Below are positions 54,342-63,974 of a stretch of DNA of 64,000 nt, piece by piece (positions within the stretch are counted from its first letter, which is position 1; each line of letters begins with the position of its first letter). The DNA is from Paenibacillus sp. YYML68 (lineage in GTDB: Bacteria; Bacillota; Bacilli; Paenibacillales; NBRC-103111). A model generated the notes under the pieces. The model searched no databases and was not told the origin of the DNA. It was given only the letters and a program-made list of their open reading frames with translations. The DNA is taken from positions 4,530,501 to 4,594,500 of the forward strand of contig NZ_BQYI01000001.1 of NCBI RefSeq assembly GCF_027923405.1, written 5' to 3'. Position numbers and translations under genes: made by a program.

Positions 54342-56180
54342 TTACACTCCTTTATATTTCACTAATTCTTCAATTTTCATTTTAATTTCTTTTTGACTTT
54401 TTCCTTCAAGATTCATTAATCTATGTACAAATGAATCATTAATAATTAAATCATTCCGAATATAGAAATTAAGTAGCGATTGAACAAAACCATCGTTGTT
54501 ATAACGAGCGACCATATATTTTTTTTCCCTCTTTACTTGATCTTGGTTCTGCATAATATGGTAATGATATACTATAGAAGAAGGACAGTTTGATAAACTA
54601 AAGCCCATTTTTTTTATTTGTAGTGCAATGTCATTATCTTCAAAAGCATTAATATATTTATCAGAGTAATCTAATTCAGAAACAATTACTTTTTTAAAAA
54701 GAGTGGCGCCTCCAGGAACCCAGTCACATTTATGCCATAGTGCAGAAGAGACATCTTGTTCATTTTTGTTATCGTCAATTAAATAGAAAGTTATAAAACC
54801 ATCACTTTCAATGTAACTACCTCCGTTAAATTGAATTTTTCCATCTGGAAAAATAGTTTTACAGCATACAGCTCCAATATTAGGATCTTTCTCAGCCGCA
54901 ACAATTAACTCCTCAATCCAACCTTCTGTCACTAAAATATCATTGTCTAGGTTAATAATATAATCTCCGGTTGCTAGTTTCGTCGCTTCTCTGCGTCCAC
55001 CTGGACAACCTAAGTTTAGCTTCGAGTAGTATATTTTCACACTTGGTAAACTCCCAAAATTTTCTTTTAAAAATTGAACTGTTTCCTTTGAAGATCCATT
55101 ATCAAAGATGATAATTTCATGTTCAACATTTACAGTCTTCTTGATAGCTTCAACGCATTTTAATGTCATATCTTTTTTCTCAAAAGATAATATAACAAAT
55201 GAAATTTTTGCGTTGAAGTTACCTTTTCGAATATTTTCTCTCATAATTGCTTCTTTCTTGATTTGTCTAACTATCACTTCAATATTAGCGTGAGATTCTA
55301 TTGTTGTCTGCTTTTCGTGAATACGATGATGATAAATAGGTTTTGGTAAATAAGCAAAAGCATCACCATAATGAAAAGCTGTTTTCAACGCAATGTCATA
55401 ATCTTGTGCTCCATCAAATCTACTTTCATGAAGCCCTATTTTAGTAAAAACTCTTTTATTGATTATTTTCAAATGTGAAGTATACATGCCTTTTAGTAAC
55501 TCTTCGAAATAGTTACTTGTGGGGCGAGAAATAAAAGTTTCTATAGTGCTATTTTTATTTTTAAACTCGTTATATCGATCAGAGTAGCCGTATACATTAG
55601 ATTCTTTCTCTTTTATTTTATTCATTAATAACTCAATAGCGTCAATTTCCAACCAATCATCACAATCTAAAAATGCAATCCAATTACCTTGAGCTTGTAT
55701 GATTGCATTATTCATAGTCTGACTTATCCCAACATTAACCTCATTTTTGATATACTTAAAATTATTGTGTCGCGAATGAAAATCTTGTAATATTTCTGTA
55801 ACTAAAGGGTCTGTTGAACAATCATCGACAGCAATGACTTCTAAATTTTCATAGGTCTGCAAAATAGCACTTTCAAAACATTTTGCTAAATATTCTGAAT
55901 TATTGTAAACTGGAATGACAATAGAAACCATATCCATATCTTTTGACTTCAAAGTAATTAGACTTTCATTCTTATTATTATTTAAATAACCTCTTACTCT
56001 TAAACGGTCTCTGAATTTATAATATTTAGAAAGAAAAGACCATCCATTAGATTTATAGATGGTATTTAATTCTTGTTTTAATTGATTTATTATATGATCT
56101 GCATTTTGCAACTTATGCTTTAACTGTGCATTTTCGACAACAAGCTTATTATGCTCTAAAGTCAATTTCTCAAAATCCAT
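54342..56180 (-). CDS. Two-domain family 2 glycosyltransferase with N-terminal coiled coil
   Basis: About 612 residues from the ATG at 56180; a GTG (56198) and TTG (56189) in frame are alternatives because AAAGGG sits just before them. A coiled coil (about 5-45) leads to the WSFLSKYYKFRDRL segment. Two GT-A domains follow: first MVSIVIPVYNNSEYLAKCFESA with FLDCDDWLE, second FVILSFEKKDMTLKCVEAI with NLDNDILV and FEDNDIALQIKKMG. Two catalytic sites suggest addition of two sugars or alternate linkages. Strongly AT-rich. Its start overlaps the end of the upstream gene. Confidence 0.9.
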   Translation of the reverse strand: MDFEKLTLEHNKLVVENAQLKHKLQNADHIINQLKQELNTIYKSNGWSFLSKYYKFRDRLRVRGYLNNNKNESLITLKSKDMDMVSIVIPVYNNSEYLAKCFESAILQTYENLEVIAVDDCSTDPLVTEILQDFHSRHNNFKYIKNEVNVGISQTMNNAIIQAQGNWIAFLDCDDWLEIDAIELLMNKIKEKESNVYGYSDRYNEFKNKNSTIETFISRPTSNYFEELLKGMYTSHLKIINKRVFTKIGLHESRFDGAQDYDIALKTAFHYGDAFAYLPKPIYHHRIHEKQTTIESHANIEVIVRQIKKEAIMRENIRKGNFNAKISFVILSFEKKDMTLKCVEAIKKTVNVEHEIIIFDNGSSKETVQFLKENFGSLPSVKIYYSKLNLGCPGGRREATKLATGDYIINLDNDILVTEGWIEELIVAAEKDPNIGAVCCKTIFPDGKIQFNGGSYIESDGFITFYLIDDNKNEQDVSSALWHKCDWVPGGATLFKKVIVSELDYSDKYINAFEDNDIALQIKKMGFSLSNCPSSIVYHYHIMQNQDQVKREKKYMVARYNNDGFVQSLLNFYIRNDLIINDSFVHRLMNLEGKSQKEIKMKIEELVKYKGV

Positions 56181-57918
56181 TTTTGACAATTCTAGCACCC
56201 TTTCTTATAAAGTTTATCATTTTCATCAAAAAATTAAGATGTGGTCGTTTATTTTTGTCTTTATATTCAAGGTACTCACCAATATTAAGAGAAACATTAC
56301 AATGATATAAGTTTACGATCATATTATCATAAGACTTTTTCATGTTCTTTCTTCGTTTAAATCGATCAAAAAAATGCAATGATGTTCTAAATTCAGATGT
56401 AATCTTCTCGACGTATAAAAATCTATACTTACAGGCTATTTTCAACCAAAAATGCCAGTCCTCTAAATAATCTAATTCTTCGTTTATACCTCCCAATTCT
56501 CGAATTATCTCTCGCTTAAACATAACAGATTGTATTGGTAAAAAATTTTGAGCAATTAGAGTTAAAATACTAAATTTGCTATTGAATGTACAAATACGAT
56601 ATAGTACTCTAAAGTAATTTCGTTCTATCGATCTATATTTTATCATTGCCTCATAGGCAAGGCTGTAAGCCACTTTATATTCAATATTTTCCTGCAAAGC
56701 TGACATTAATATCTCCAAATGATCAGGATATAATAAGTCATCATCATCTAAAAAATTAATATATTCACCAGTCGCCAGTGCCAAACCTATATTAGCACTT
56801 TTACTTCTACCAATATTGTTATTACCTGTGGTAGTATAAATTATATCTAGATCAGAAAATTCATTTTTTAACATATATTCAACTTGATTGTCGCCATCCT
56901 CTACTACAATTACTTCGAAACTACGATAAGTTTGGTTTCTAATTGATAACAAAGCTTGTTTTATATATTCAGGGTTTCTATATGTACGAATAATAATTGA
57001 AACCTTTGGCCCATTGCACAACGGCTTCCATTTATAATTTGAACCTATTTTCATATACTCATAGTCAAACCTAATAAATTTAGGTTTAAACTTATTACTT
57101 TTTTTATTATTCATACACCATTTTCGAGCTTTAGATCCTAATCTTAAACTAGCTACTATTTTTTTATGTAACAATAAATAGTTACTTTTCTTTTTCATTA
57201 CATGATAAGCGATTATCAAGCTATATCCAACAAATGTATCTAAAATTGTGCCAAATTTGTAACGCAAATATAAATTATTAATCATAATATGATTAATTTT
57301 GTTAGTATCATCAAGTGAGGTAGAAGTATAATGAAAAACAACACTTTCGGGGACATAAACTAATTTGTATCCGAGCATTCTTAATCTCCAGCTTAAATCT
57401 ACATCTTCCCCGTATAAAAACAAATTTTCATCATAGCCAGCGACTTTAATAAAAATATCTCTTTTAATTAAGCAGGCAGCCGAACTTGCCCAACTTGTTT
57501 CTAAAGTAATTGGATCGTAATATTTAGGGTGTTCATAAGGAGCCTGTCTCAGTTCCCATAAAGCAATATCTCCGTTTGAATCGCCTACTTTTTTTGTTAA
57601 ATTACGAATAGAATTATACTCTAACTCTGTATCTATATTTAAAAACAAAATAAACGGATTGTTTGTGTTTTTGACACCAATATTGTTTGCTTTACCAAAA
57701 CCATGATTAACTGATTGCTTTAATATCGTGTAAGAACCAAACATTCTTGACTCAGCAAAATTTTCAAGTAATTCACAAGTGTTATCATCGGAATTATTAT
57801 CAATTACTGTAATATATACATACTTTAGATCATAGTTTAGCTTTACAAGACTGCTCATACATTTATGTATCCATTTTGACGAGTTGAATGTTACTATAAT
57901 AACGTCTAGATATAACAT
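56170..57918 (-). CDS. Two-domain family 2 glycosyltransferase
   Basis: 582 residues; ATG at 57918 with AGGAAGA upstream. Domain one begins YLDVIIVTFNSSKWIHKC and has FLNIDTEL and LYGEDVDLSWRLRMLGY. Domain two begins VSIIIRTYRNPEYIKQALLSI and has NFLDDDDLLYPDHLE and LEDWHFWLKIACKY. Both have the acidic motif for nucleotide-sugar binding. It probably extends the glycan chain in the cytoplasm together with its neighbour at 54342. Confidence 0.9.
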   Translation of the reverse strand: MLYLDVIIVTFNSSKWIHKCMSSLVKLNYDLKYVYITVIDNNSDDNTCELLENFAESRMFGSYTILKQSVNHGFGKANNIGVKNTNNPFILFLNIDTELEYNSIRNLTKKVGDSNGDIALWELRQAPYEHPKYYDPITLETSWASSAACLIKRDIFIKVAGYDENLFLYGEDVDLSWRLRMLGYKLVYVPESVVFHYTSTSLDDTNKINHIMINNLYLRYKFGTILDTFVGYSLIIAYHVMKKKSNYLLLHKKIVASLRLGSKARKWCMNNKKSNKFKPKFIRFDYEYMKIGSNYKWKPLCNGPKVSIIIRTYRNPEYIKQALLSIRNQTYRSFEVIVVEDGDNQVEYMLKNEFSDLDIIYTTTGNNNIGRSKSANIGLALATGEYINFLDDDDLLYPDHLEILMSALQENIEYKVAYSLAYEAMIKYRSIERNYFRVLYRICTFNSKFSILTLIAQNFLPIQSVMFKREIIRELGGINEELDYLEDWHFWLKIACKYRFLYVEKITSEFRTSLHFFDRFKRRKNMKKSYDNMIVNLYHCNVSLNIGEYLEYKDKNKRPHLNFLMKMINFIRKGARIVKNGF

Positions 57919-57920
57919 AA

Positions 57921-59513
57921 TTACATCTTCCTCTTAATTAATGATCCAATAAATCTCAAAGGCTTCGTTAACTTCCAAGAAGTGGAGTTTTGTAACTCAA
58001 AATGCTTTTGTTTTATGTCCAATAATTGATCGTTCAATTGTATAAACTCTGACTTTAAAAGTTCAAATTCATGCTTGTTTTGCATAAGATTATTTTTTTG
58101 GCTCTCTAGTTCATTTTGCAACTTTTCATGTAGAACTATCTTCTCAGTTATTATCTTATCTTGTTTTTTTATCTTATCTAATGTCGAAATGATATCACTA
58201 TTCAGACTGTATATTTTACTTTTCTGTTCGCATATTTGTTCATTCTTTTCAGCTATAGTTGCATTTTTTTCTTCTAGCAACTGCATGTTCATAATTAATT
58301 CTCGTACTACAGTATCATGTATAGTTGTTGCTGACATCTCTACAAAGATCTTATATTGCCTGTTCTCTCCTTTTACTTGTTCGTTTTTCTCATGAGTATA
58401 TTTTATAAAAAGATGATTGTTAGACCCTACTGTTAGGCAGCTAAAGTATTTAGTTTCACGGTTAATACGTCTTATGTTCTCATTGTAGCTTATATTAAGA
58501 AAGTCATTTGACTCATCCGCCAATACGATTCTTTTCTCACCGTTTTCTGAATCAGAAACTATAATATAAATCGATCTGATGATTATATAAGCAGATTGTT
58601 TTATAGGATCAATTCGAAAATGATCATCAAATTCTTGATTAAAATTAAACTGAAGTACTTGAAATTGTTGAGAGTAGTTTGTCCAAATTGTCTTTTCATA
58701 TGTGTATTCACCGTTTACAGGCAACAAAACCTGTACAGGATACTTCGTCTCATTGATTAAATTAACAACGCTATTTAATGAATATCTAATTTTCCGATAC
58801 TGATCATCTGTTCGATTTTCACCATGCACCATAGATTGAAAATTTCTTTCAATGTCATTAAAAATGTCTACTAGATTTTCACTTATTTCAAAATACCGAA
58901 TTATGTCTGCTAATGAAACATTAACGCTAATAAAATTACAATATTTAGTCCAAAAACTAAGTATGGCTCTATACATGATAAATAGAACAGGCACATTGAA
59001 ATTAAACACCCATTCACAATCAATAATTATATAATCATTATCTTTCACTAGGATGTTGTCAAATACTAGATCTATATTGGCTGGATTGAGAACTCGGGCT
59101 GCTTTTAATGATAGTTCTGTACCAAATACTTCTATAAACGATTCACATGAATGGAAATTTATTGGTGGTATATCTTGAAGATTTTCAATAAATACTTTGT
59201 ACTCTTGTAATTTATTATAAAAACCTTCAATATTGTCTTTTTCCAGTAGTTTAATTAGAATATCACTTAAACTTTCAGACTTAACATAATTATAAATCAG
59301 TAAATTACTCTGTATTTTTGATTCGAGGATATTTGCACGATAAACATCCGAAAGAATTTTGGTATTATTAAATATCTCCGTAATATGTCTCTCGCCTTCA
59401 TTTCTTAGAGGCTTTTTTTGAACAATTAGAGAGTTACCCATATCAACAATTCTTGTTTCAGTTTGAAATTGAGGCAAACGCTCCCTTGTATACTTAGTAT
59501 ATAAAATCTTCAT
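57921..59513 (-). CDS. Kinase-like protein with C-terminal coiled coil (candidate chain terminator/ruler partner)
   Basis: 530 residues from the ATG at 59513 with AGGAAAT upstream. Residues about 20-230 look like an aminoglycoside-kinase-type fold: Lys33/34 in VQKKPL, a catalytic-loop-like D-x4-N (Asp148, Asn153) and a DFG-equivalent IIIDCEW (Asp165). Residues about 255-400 are beta-rich and may be a sugar-binding module. Residues about 405-508 form a long coiled coil, ending in SWKLTKPLR and a basic tail. This is the order seen in the kinase and coiled-coil parts of the O-antigen terminator WbdD; the methyltransferase is the next gene upstream. Assignment is by motif and context only. Confidence 0.6.
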   Translation of the reverse strand: MKILYTKYTRERLPQFQTETRIVDMGNSLIVQKKPLRNEGERHITEIFNNTKILSDVYRANILESKIQSNLLIYNYVKSESLSDILIKLLEKDNIEGFYNKLQEYKVFIENLQDIPPINFHSCESFIEVFGTELSLKAARVLNPANIDLVFDNILVKDNDYIIIDCEWVFNFNVPVLFIMYRAILSFWTKYCNFISVNVSLADIIRYFEISENLVDIFNDIERNFQSMVHGENRTDDQYRKIRYSLNSVVNLINETKYPVQVLLPVNGEYTYEKTIWTNYSQQFQVLQFNFNQEFDDHFRIDPIKQSAYIIIRSIYIIVSDSENGEKRIVLADESNDFLNISYNENIRRINRETKYFSCLTVGSNNHLFIKYTHEKNEQVKGENRQYKIFVEMSATTIHDTVVRELIMNMQLLEEKNATIAEKNEQICEQKSKIYSLNSDIISTLDKIKKQDKIITEKIVLHEKLQNELESQKNNLMQNKHEFELLKSEFIQLNDQLLDIKQKHFELQNSTSWKLTKPLRFIGSLIKRKM

Positions 59514-59523
59514 ATATATTTCC

Positions 59524-60432
59524 TCACTTTTGGTATTTGCAAAATACAAGAAAAGAGTTTGAGAAAAACGGAAATTTACCCTCTTTCAACAAAGAATCCA
59601 TAACAACTGGTTCATCAAACAACTGCAGGCGTTCAAAATCATAATTTGGAGCATTTATCAAACTCGCACCATGACTTGGAAAAAAATTATCTGAGTAAAC
59701 CTGAGTTGGCATTTTATAATCTGGTACAGGGTAATAAAAATCATTTTTATCAAACCCTGCTTCGTTAAGGATTTGCTTTAGTTCATTTTCACTAAAAGTT
59801 CTTACAGACTTTACTCCCCTATAGTTATTTAAACCATCATAATAATTACCAGTGTGGTCTTCTCTAGAACCAGCCCAATATTTAATACCGAACTTATTCT
59901 CTATCGCTATAATTAATAAACCATCTTCGTTAAGTAAACCTTTCGCTTTCTTCAATATATCAACAAATGGATTCGCGCTATATATATATGAGCAAGCATA
60001 TTCTAAAACACCTATCAGAGTTATATAATCAAACCTTTTATTAAACTCCATATCAAAGATGTCTCCAACAAAAATACTAAGATTACTATTTGATTTGTAT
60101 CTTGTTGCGATAATTTCCGCTCTTTTTTTAGATAACTCAACAGCAGTAACATCATCTGACTTTTCACATAGTAATCCAGTTAACGCACCACATCCTGCGC
60201 CAATCTCCAAAATACTCGATGAGTGCCCAAATTCGAACCACTCCAGCAAGTTTCTTCTTTGATCAGAGAAGTGATATAATACAGGCCACCTAATGTCATT
60301 CTGTAGTGCATTTAATATGTTCATCGGATCTTTTGCGATAGCAAGCAATTCATCCTCTATTACACCATCACTATATAAATCAGATCCATGATAATAATCA
60401 GTATAAATTTTAACGTTTCCAATTTTATCCAG
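59524..60432 (-). CDS. Class I SAM-dependent methyltransferase of the glycan cluster
   Basis: About 303 residues if it begins at CTG 60432, six bases after AGAGGG. The first classical start is a TTG at 60348, which has no site. The 28 codons between (with IYTDYYHGSDLYSDGVIEDE) look coding and in frame, so the longer form is preferred. SAM motif I is ILEIGAGCGALTGLL, with VTAVELSKKRAEI and FDYITLIGVLEYA. It probably methylates a sugar of the glycan, perhaps as a cap, in concert with the kinase-like protein ten bases downstream (inference). Confidence 0.82.
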   Translation of the reverse strand: MDKIGNVKIYTDYYHGSDLYSDGVIEDELLAIAKDPMNILNALQNDIRWPVLYHFSDQRRNLLEWFEFGHSSSILEIGAGCGALTGLLCEKSDDVTAVELSKKRAEIIATRYKSNSNLSIFVGDIFDMEFNKRFDYITLIGVLEYACSYIYSANPFVDILKKAKGLLNEDGLLIIAIENKFGIKYWAGSREDHTGNYYDGLNNYRGVKSVRTFSENELKQILNEAGFDKNDFYYPVPDYKMPTQVYSDNFFPSHGASLINAPNYDFERLQLFDEPVVMDSLLKEGKFPFFSNSFLVFCKYQK

Positions 60433-60446
60433 ATAAATCCCTCTTT

Positions 60447-61817
60447 CTAGGACTGAATAATTCCTATTCCGCTAATCCTTTCAATAATATAATACATTTC
60501 AAAATCCACTTCACTCCAATAATTCAAAGTATCTTTGTTCCATAATGTGAATCCCTCAGTTTGTAGATACTTGTTATACTGAAAGTGCCAGCCCTTTTCT
60601 CTTTCTTCAGGTAGTATTCGATCTAGCCTATCTCGAAAAATTTTCTTATTTGCCTGAAGCTCATTTCGTAGTGGATAATGCTTTAGTAAGAATTTGATTG
60701 GATATACTTTTCGATTAGGAAAAACTGCCTCATGCCCACCTGATTGTTTCATTTCAACATCATTTGTATTTTTCCAGGCCTTAATTTGTATAAAATGTCC
60801 TGGTCTTTTTCCAAACTCATAATAACCTATCTTCTTTTCATAATTATTATAAACACTAACTTCTCCCATAACTGGTCTGAAGTCCAGTACAGTGAAGTCA
60901 ATTGCATTATATCCCATAGAATCCACAAAAGATATAGCATCAGCCAATGTGGCATTTTTCCAAGGTGAATATCTCAACTCATCAGAATCATGATGAATAA
61001 TCCAATCATACTTCGAGTCGATAGACTCTTTTTGTAAGTTTTCAAGTAATTTTCCCCATTCATAATGAGTACTTTTACTCTCTGGAAACCTTTTAATCGT
61101 TACTCTAGAGTTATCAATATAAAGATCTATTAATAATTCAAAGGAACCATCGTTGGACCAATTGTCAATAGCTATGACATCTACTCCTTGCTCCAGTAAA
61201 TGATTAATAACCTCCACTATTACATCTTTCTCGTTATAAACATTGATAATCGCTGCTGTCTTCTTTGGAATTACTTTTTTATAACTTATGGCTACCCCAG
61301 TCAGAAAAAAAAGTGTGTTCTTGACCAAAGAGTTTGAAGAGGGCGAAGTATAACCTATGTAGTCCAGATGAATCCCACGTTTGATAAAACAATTATACAA
61401 CTCTTCCATAGACCATTGTCTTGTATAATCTTTATCCCAATATCCATTCAAGCCACATCTTTTTATTCGATCTGGAGTAGCAATTTGTACACATTTGCAA
61501 AGACAACTCGCTCTTGCAATAAAATTAATAAGAACTTCTATATTGGTAATATATTCAAGCGTATTCGCTATCACAACCATCGATTTAGAAAGCATCTCAT
61601 CAGAGAAATGTGGAATATTAATCAACAACTCACTCCGATTAATATTTATATTAATTATGTTTTTGAAATTGGCCTCATGAGATACTAAGCTATGAGGACT
61701 TATATGGATTATATATTCAACCTCAGTACTCTTAGCAAGATACAATGATAATTGATAGAAATAAGGATACTCCTCCAAAAAGAAACCATTCCCCATCTCC
61801 AAAGTGTACTCGCGCAT
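60447..61817 (-). CDS. Glycosyltransferase family 2 with methyltransferase-like N-terminal region
   Basis: 456 residues from the ATG at 61817 with AAGGAGGG upstream. Residues about 1-185 resemble a class I methyltransferase fold but lack a clear glycine-rich SAM loop (ANTLEYITNIEVLINFIARA, IKRCGLNGYWDKDYTRQWSMEEL). The GT2 domain starts near residue 195 (AAIINVYNEKDVIVEVINHLLEQGVDVIAIDNWSNDGS) and has WIIHHDSDELRYSPW. The acceptor is unknown. It is between the ABC exporter and the methyltransferase gene. Confidence 0.82.
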   Translation of the reverse strand: MREYTLEMGNGFFLEEYPYFYQLSLYLAKSTEVEYIIHISPHSLVSHEANFKNIINININRSELLINIPHFSDEMLSKSMVVIANTLEYITNIEVLINFIARASCLCKCVQIATPDRIKRCGLNGYWDKDYTRQWSMEELYNCFIKRGIHLDYIGYTSPSSNSLVKNTLFFLTGVAISYKKVIPKKTAAIINVYNEKDVIVEVINHLLEQGVDVIAIDNWSNDGSFELLIDLYIDNSRVTIKRFPESKSTHYEWGKLLENLQKESIDSKYDWIIHHDSDELRYSPWKNATLADAISFVDSMGYNAIDFTVLDFRPVMGEVSVYNNYEKKIGYYEFGKRPGHFIQIKAWKNTNDVEMKQSGGHEAVFPNRKVYPIKFLLKHYPLRNELQANKKIFRDRLDRILPEEREKGWHFQYNKYLQTEGFTLWNKDTLNYWSEVDFEMYYIIERISGIGIIQS

Positions 61818-61848
61818 TTTTCTAAAAACCCTCCTTAACAAAACAGAG

Positions 61849-63177
61849 CTACTTACCCTTACTTACATCACTGGAACTAACTTTTATTTCAGCTTCCTCA
61901 GCAATTACCATACCATATTGCCTTGATTCTGGGCCTTGAATAACCACTTTAAAAAGATAACATTCTCTCATATGCTGCACTATTGTATTATTATCCAAGT
62001 CTCCATCATTCACACCTAAACTAATTGAATAATTACCGCTTTGCAATCTGGGCATTTTAAAGGTAAATTCAACTTGAATCCTCTCACCTTTTAATAGCGC
62101 CCCCGCTTCCCTGCAATTTATATTTCGACTATTAAAATGCAAAACCGCCACTCCATACTGATTAAATATTCCAAAACCTATTATCGGATTTAAAACCTCT
62201 TCAAATATTTCTATATCAGCCATAAAAGAAACTTTACTCTCTGTCCCATTTAATATTTCGATGTTTTCCCCTGATAAATTATTAACAAATGCTACTCTTC
62301 TTAAGGCTACGACCTCCTTCGAGCCTATAATCTCTACATCCGCTACAGTTTTCCATATAAAATTGTTGGTTTCGTTTGAAAGCAACTCTTCTCTAGGGAT
62401 TTTCTTATCTATCACACTGTCACTCGTTGTCTCTGGCAATATGTTGTGTGTCATAAAATTGTAATACTGTTGTATTATATCTTTAGGTTTTCCCCTTTTA
62501 TAGACCTTCCCGTCCATAATCCAAATAACATCATTACAAAAATTCTTCACAGATTCCATGTCATGAGTTACAAATAAAATAGCCTTCGCTTGATCCATTA
62601 GTTCTTTCATTTTCCTTATAGCTCTTTGCCTAAAACGCACATCTCCAACAGCCAGTGCCTCATCCACGATGAGTATTTCAGGATTCACGGAAACCGCCAC
62701 CGAAAAAGCAAGCCTAACAAACATACCTGATGAATACGTTTTTACTGGCTGATAGATGTGATCACCTATTTCAGCAAATGTTAGTATTTCATCCAACTTA
62801 CTGTCTATTTCTTCCTTACTTTTCCCTAATATCATACCATTAAAATATATATTTTCTAATCCTGAAAGTTCGGGATTGAATCCTGCTCCCAACTCTAAAA
62901 TTGCTGAAACGTTCCCGTTAACCTTGATAGTTCCACTTGTAGGATTCAGCACTCCTGTTATCATTTTCAAAAGAGTTGATTTACCTGCACCATTTTTACC
63001 GATAATAGCAAGAATATCACCTTCATTAACTTGAAATGAAATATTATTCAGTGCATAAAAGTCTTTGTGATATTTTTTCCTAAAAGGATGGATTGATTCT
63101 TTTAATCGATCAATTGGATTTTCGTACATCTTATAAATCTTAGTGAGATTGTCAACATCTATTATAACTTTATTCAT
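61849..63177 (-). CDS. wzt: Polysaccharide ABC exporter ATP-binding protein with Wzt C-terminal domain
   Basis: 442 residues. Residues 1-250 are the ATPase: Walker A GKNGAGKST, signature YSSGM, Walker B ILIVDEAL and H-loop VTHD. Residues about 290-435 are a beta-sandwich of the Wzt-C type (VALRRVAFVNN, GFGIFNQYGVAVLHFNSRN, FKMPRLQSGNYSISLGVNDGD), known to bind the capped non-reducing end of the exported glycan. With the permease at 63186 it moves undecaprenyl-linked polymer across the membrane. An export system that waits for a capped chain is implied. Confidence 0.95.
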   Translation of the reverse strand: MNKVIIDVDNLTKIYKMYENPIDRLKESIHPFRKKYHKDFYALNNISFQVNEGDILAIIGKNGAGKSTLLKMITGVLNPTSGTIKVNGNVSAILELGAGFNPELSGLENIYFNGMILGKSKEEIDSKLDEILTFAEIGDHIYQPVKTYSSGMFVRLAFSVAVSVNPEILIVDEALAVGDVRFRQRAIRKMKELMDQAKAILFVTHDMESVKNFCNDVIWIMDGKVYKRGKPKDIIQQYYNFMTHNILPETTSDSVIDKKIPREELLSNETNNFIWKTVADVEIIGSKEVVALRRVAFVNNLSGENIEILNGTESKVSFMADIEIFEEVLNPIIGFGIFNQYGVAVLHFNSRNINCREAGALLKGERIQVEFTFKMPRLQSGNYSISLGVNDGDLDNNTIVQHMRECYLFKVVIQGPESRQYGMVIAEEAEIKVSSSDVSKGK

Positions 63178-63185
63178 ATCATCAC

Positions 63186-63974
63186 CTAAAGGACGTCCGC
63201 AAAATGCGGACGCAATTTTTTATATAGATTATATCCTAAAATCAAAAACACACTTGTAATGAACCAAAAATACGGAGTCAGTGCTGTGTGCTCCCAAAAC
63301 CAAATTTTATGAATAAAACTATCTCTATAGCCCTCAACCAAGTAATAAACTGGATTAAGCTTAAAGAAAAAAACATACTTGTCAGGAAGCATATCTAGCC
63401 CCCAAAATATAGGGGTCAGCCAGAAAAAAAACTGTAACAGCATATTTACAAACTGACCAATATCTTTAAGGAATATTATTAAAGATGAGCTTATCCAGGA
63501 AAGCCCAAGCAACAAGATAATTGTCGATATCGTATAGTAGAAAACCTGAATATTGTACCATGAAAAATCAAAACCATATAAATAAAACATAATGAACAAT
63601 AAAGTGATAAAAAAGAAATGTATAAACAAGGACGAGGTTATCTTTACTAAAACCAACAAACCCACAGGGAAAATCACCTTTTTCACCAAATAACTGCTTT
63701 CTGTAATAGAATTCGTAGCAGTGGATATTGCTTCCGAGAAAAAAAACCATGGAATAATTCCAGCCATAAACCAGAGTATAAATGGAGCATCACTTACAGG
63801 CACCGCTTTAAAACCCACTTCAAAAATAAACCAATAAATAAGAATAGTTATAGCCGGCTGCAAAAATCCCCAAAATACACCAAGATAAGATCCTAAATAC
63901 TTGGATTTTATATCCTTTATAGCCATCTCCCAAATAATAAATTTATACTTAGAAAATTTATTAATAAAAACCAT
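63186..63974 (-). CDS. wzm: Polysaccharide ABC exporter permease
   Basis: 262 residues from the ATG at 63974, with AGGGGG ten bases upstream. It shows the ABC-2 permease pattern: an amphipathic start (KYKFIIWEMAIKDIKSKYLGSYLGVFWGFLQP), six transmembrane helices and the late segment LNPVYYLVEGYRD. It pairs with the ATPase encoded nine bases downstream to export the glycan. It may be the first gene of the operon; only 26 bases lie upstream in the window. Confidence 0.94.
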   Translation of the reverse strand: MVFINKFSKYKFIIWEMAIKDIKSKYLGSYLGVFWGFLQPAITILIYWFIFEVGFKAVPVSDAPFILWFMAGIIPWFFFSEAISTATNSITESSYLVKKVIFPVGLLVLVKITSSLFIHFFFITLLFIMFYLYGFDFSWYNIQVFYYTISTIILLLGLSWISSSLIIFLKDIGQFVNMLLQFFFWLTPIFWGLDMLPDKYVFFFKLNPVYYLVEGYRDSFIHKIWFWEHTALTPYFWFITSVFLILGYNLYKKLRPHFADVL

